From assembly GCA_903835865.1 (NCBI GenBank), contig CAILON010000317.1:1-7771 (forward strand): a stretch of DNA of 7,771 nt. Direction: 5' to 3'. How positions within the stretch are numbered: the stretch's first letter is position 1; every line of letters begins with the position of its first letter. The notes beneath the pieces are model-generated. The model was not told the origin of the DNA. It did not search any database and saw nothing but the letters and a program-made list of their open reading frames with translations. Below, in pieces: positions 7,701-7,771 of this stretch. The stretch is from an uncultured beta proteobacterium (lineage in GTDB: Bacteria > Pseudomonadota > Gammaproteobacteria > Burkholderiales > Burkholderiaceae). A program made the position numbers and the translations under genes.

Positions 7701-7771
7701 GGTGTGACTGTAAAGGCAATGAACGCTGAAGAGCAGGAGCCCGATCCTGAGCTATTGGAAGAGGGTGTGCA
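4698..7771 (+). CDS. addA: AddA-like UvrD/Rep-family (SF1A) helicase, C-terminus beyond window end
   Basis: This is an ATP-driven 3'-5' DNA translocase that would partner the AddB-like protein in resecting double-strand breaks for RecA. The frame is open for 1024 codons to the window edge. All SF1A motifs are present: Walker A AGSGKT (23-28), motif Ia TFTRKAAQEM (52-61), DTFHGW (118-123), Walker B DEFQDT (409-414), motif III GDPKQSIYRFR (442-452), TRRNAP around R481, DFLLLVKRR (605-613), motif V IHGAKGLE (831-838) and motif VI YVAMTRAK with R910. The long spacings between motifs match the 1B and 2B insertions of RecB/AddA proteins. Residues 790-821 form a very acidic linker. The last visible residues, PDPELLEEGV, resemble the lead-in to a RecB-type nuclease domain, but that domain is not visible. 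It starts at GTG, overlapping the addB stop by four bases. No frameshift was found on line-by-line translation. Confidence 0.93.
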   Translation, partial: MKKEFDNAIACDPHRSVIVSACAGSGKTWLLVARMIRLLLAGAKPQEILALTFTRKAAQEMRDRLYGLLEQFSVMDDDELRKELSKRGLDASEANALLPQAKLLYAKVLSNPQSIVIDTFHGWFGRLLNAAPISADVQPGFSLREDSKRLLEECLDDWWGDLPLDLKEHYDILLNQLGASNTQKFLMGNYGLMKQRGAWTFFVDACKAKGITPIEHFRQFLPRWELENPLLSMWNAPTARADFEFLIRCFAHSSTQETDLLPRLVTTLKCMQRGGDVMEAASTLQLVFLNGDGESRANNNKALGAVKTYLKSEGLSHLEQDHIAYKQAWAEVFIEYLAWQAERDIEALNRAWFAMSSRMLDHAAAAKEAMRVRDFDDLEIGVSKLMASSANAAYLQARLDAKYKHILIDEFQDTNPLQWQILRSWLEGYGQDGNKPSVFIVGDPKQSIYRFRRADPRLFASAKEFLKTQMQAEDLHQDTTRRNAPNINSAVNATFTRSQLPPTYEFNEQETLWKALKEGLPDELYSKEGEVGLLPLVPYVKEELLPRVGNAFDEAITDINHTVAATQRYVEGQEISKLIHHVMASRQVMDEQDGRMIWRQARESDFLLLVKRRKYLPQFERALREAELAYDSSRLGGLLNTLEIDDLIALLTVLLSPRHDLPLAQVLRSPMFSFTDQQMQGLSITKAANQYQSWWDALHDSQDASAQKAARFLEHWRVLGERLPVHDLLDQIYQESNLRFCYASSAQPLARAQVVANLDAFLELSLNQDGGRYPSLSRFIAEINAMRRGDDDETPDEGDVEIEAETGLTELDEDSEMSEEDRHKRVRLMTIHGAKGLESPFVIILDANHTVGSTDHSGVLLEWSPSDSSPSHLSMYTKASLTTPRTHIRDDEELISQNENWNLLYVAMTRAKQGLWISGVAKEPSVNNPVGLDQKSWYARAQLGELPIVEIPDGIVSGKAKGRSIATSSDQAQDAFSIEDFQISWDQAHLSHQQQLQDIESGVTVKAMNAEEQEPDPELLEEGV

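Noticed and set aside
1..7771. Search for mobile elements, CRISPR repeats, tRNA/rRNA, toxin-antitoxin or phage-defence modules.
   Set aside because: No long direct or terminal repeats, spacer arrays, RNA gene signatures or transposase motifs were seen. The AddAB-like pair is a general repair system, and nothing here marks it as a dedicated defence island.

Overview
The window carries four genes in two divergent pairs, all of recognisable families. Moderate GC content, the trxA-rho pairing and the divergent AddB-like/AddA-like pair suggest a betaproteobacterium of the Burkholderiales. A small-genome freshwater lineage such as Polynucleobacter is plausible. This is inferred from gene content and protein character; no search was run.

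Layout. Positions 1-1014 (minus) hold the first 338 codons of rho, the transcription termination factor; its C-terminus lies before the window start. Positions 1015-1263 are a gene-free leader and spacer: a strong intrinsic terminator for trxA (1221-1253), a tentative rho promoter (about 1176-1206), a C-rich, G-poor stretch resembling a Rho-loading site, and a hairpin near the rho start. Positions 1264-1590 (minus) hold a complete trxA (thioredoxin). Positions 1591-1710 are the divergent promoter region between trxA and the next operon, with short inverted repeats. Positions 1711-4701 (plus) hold an AddB-like protein with a C-terminal PD-(D/E)XK nuclease and a four-cysteine Fe-S signature. Positions 4698-7771 (plus) hold an AddA-like UvrD/Rep-family helicase. 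It starts at a GTG overlapping the addB stop and runs off the window just where a nuclease domain would be expected to begin.

How the genes work together. addB and addA form a translationally overlapping operon. It probably encodes a heterodimeric helicase-nuclease that resects double-strand breaks for RecA loading, the job done by RecBCD elsewhere. trxA and rho are housekeeping genes in the same orientation, but the terminator implies that most rho mRNA starts from its own promoter. The C-rich leader suggests that Rho may limit its own expression, as it does in E. coli.

I see no mobile element, CRISPR array, tRNA, rRNA or phage gene, and no clear evidence of an undescribed system. The most interesting points are the rho leader architecture, a strongly acidic linker just before helicase motif V of the AddA-like protein, and the division of labour in the AddB-like protein (active nuclease, no Walker A).
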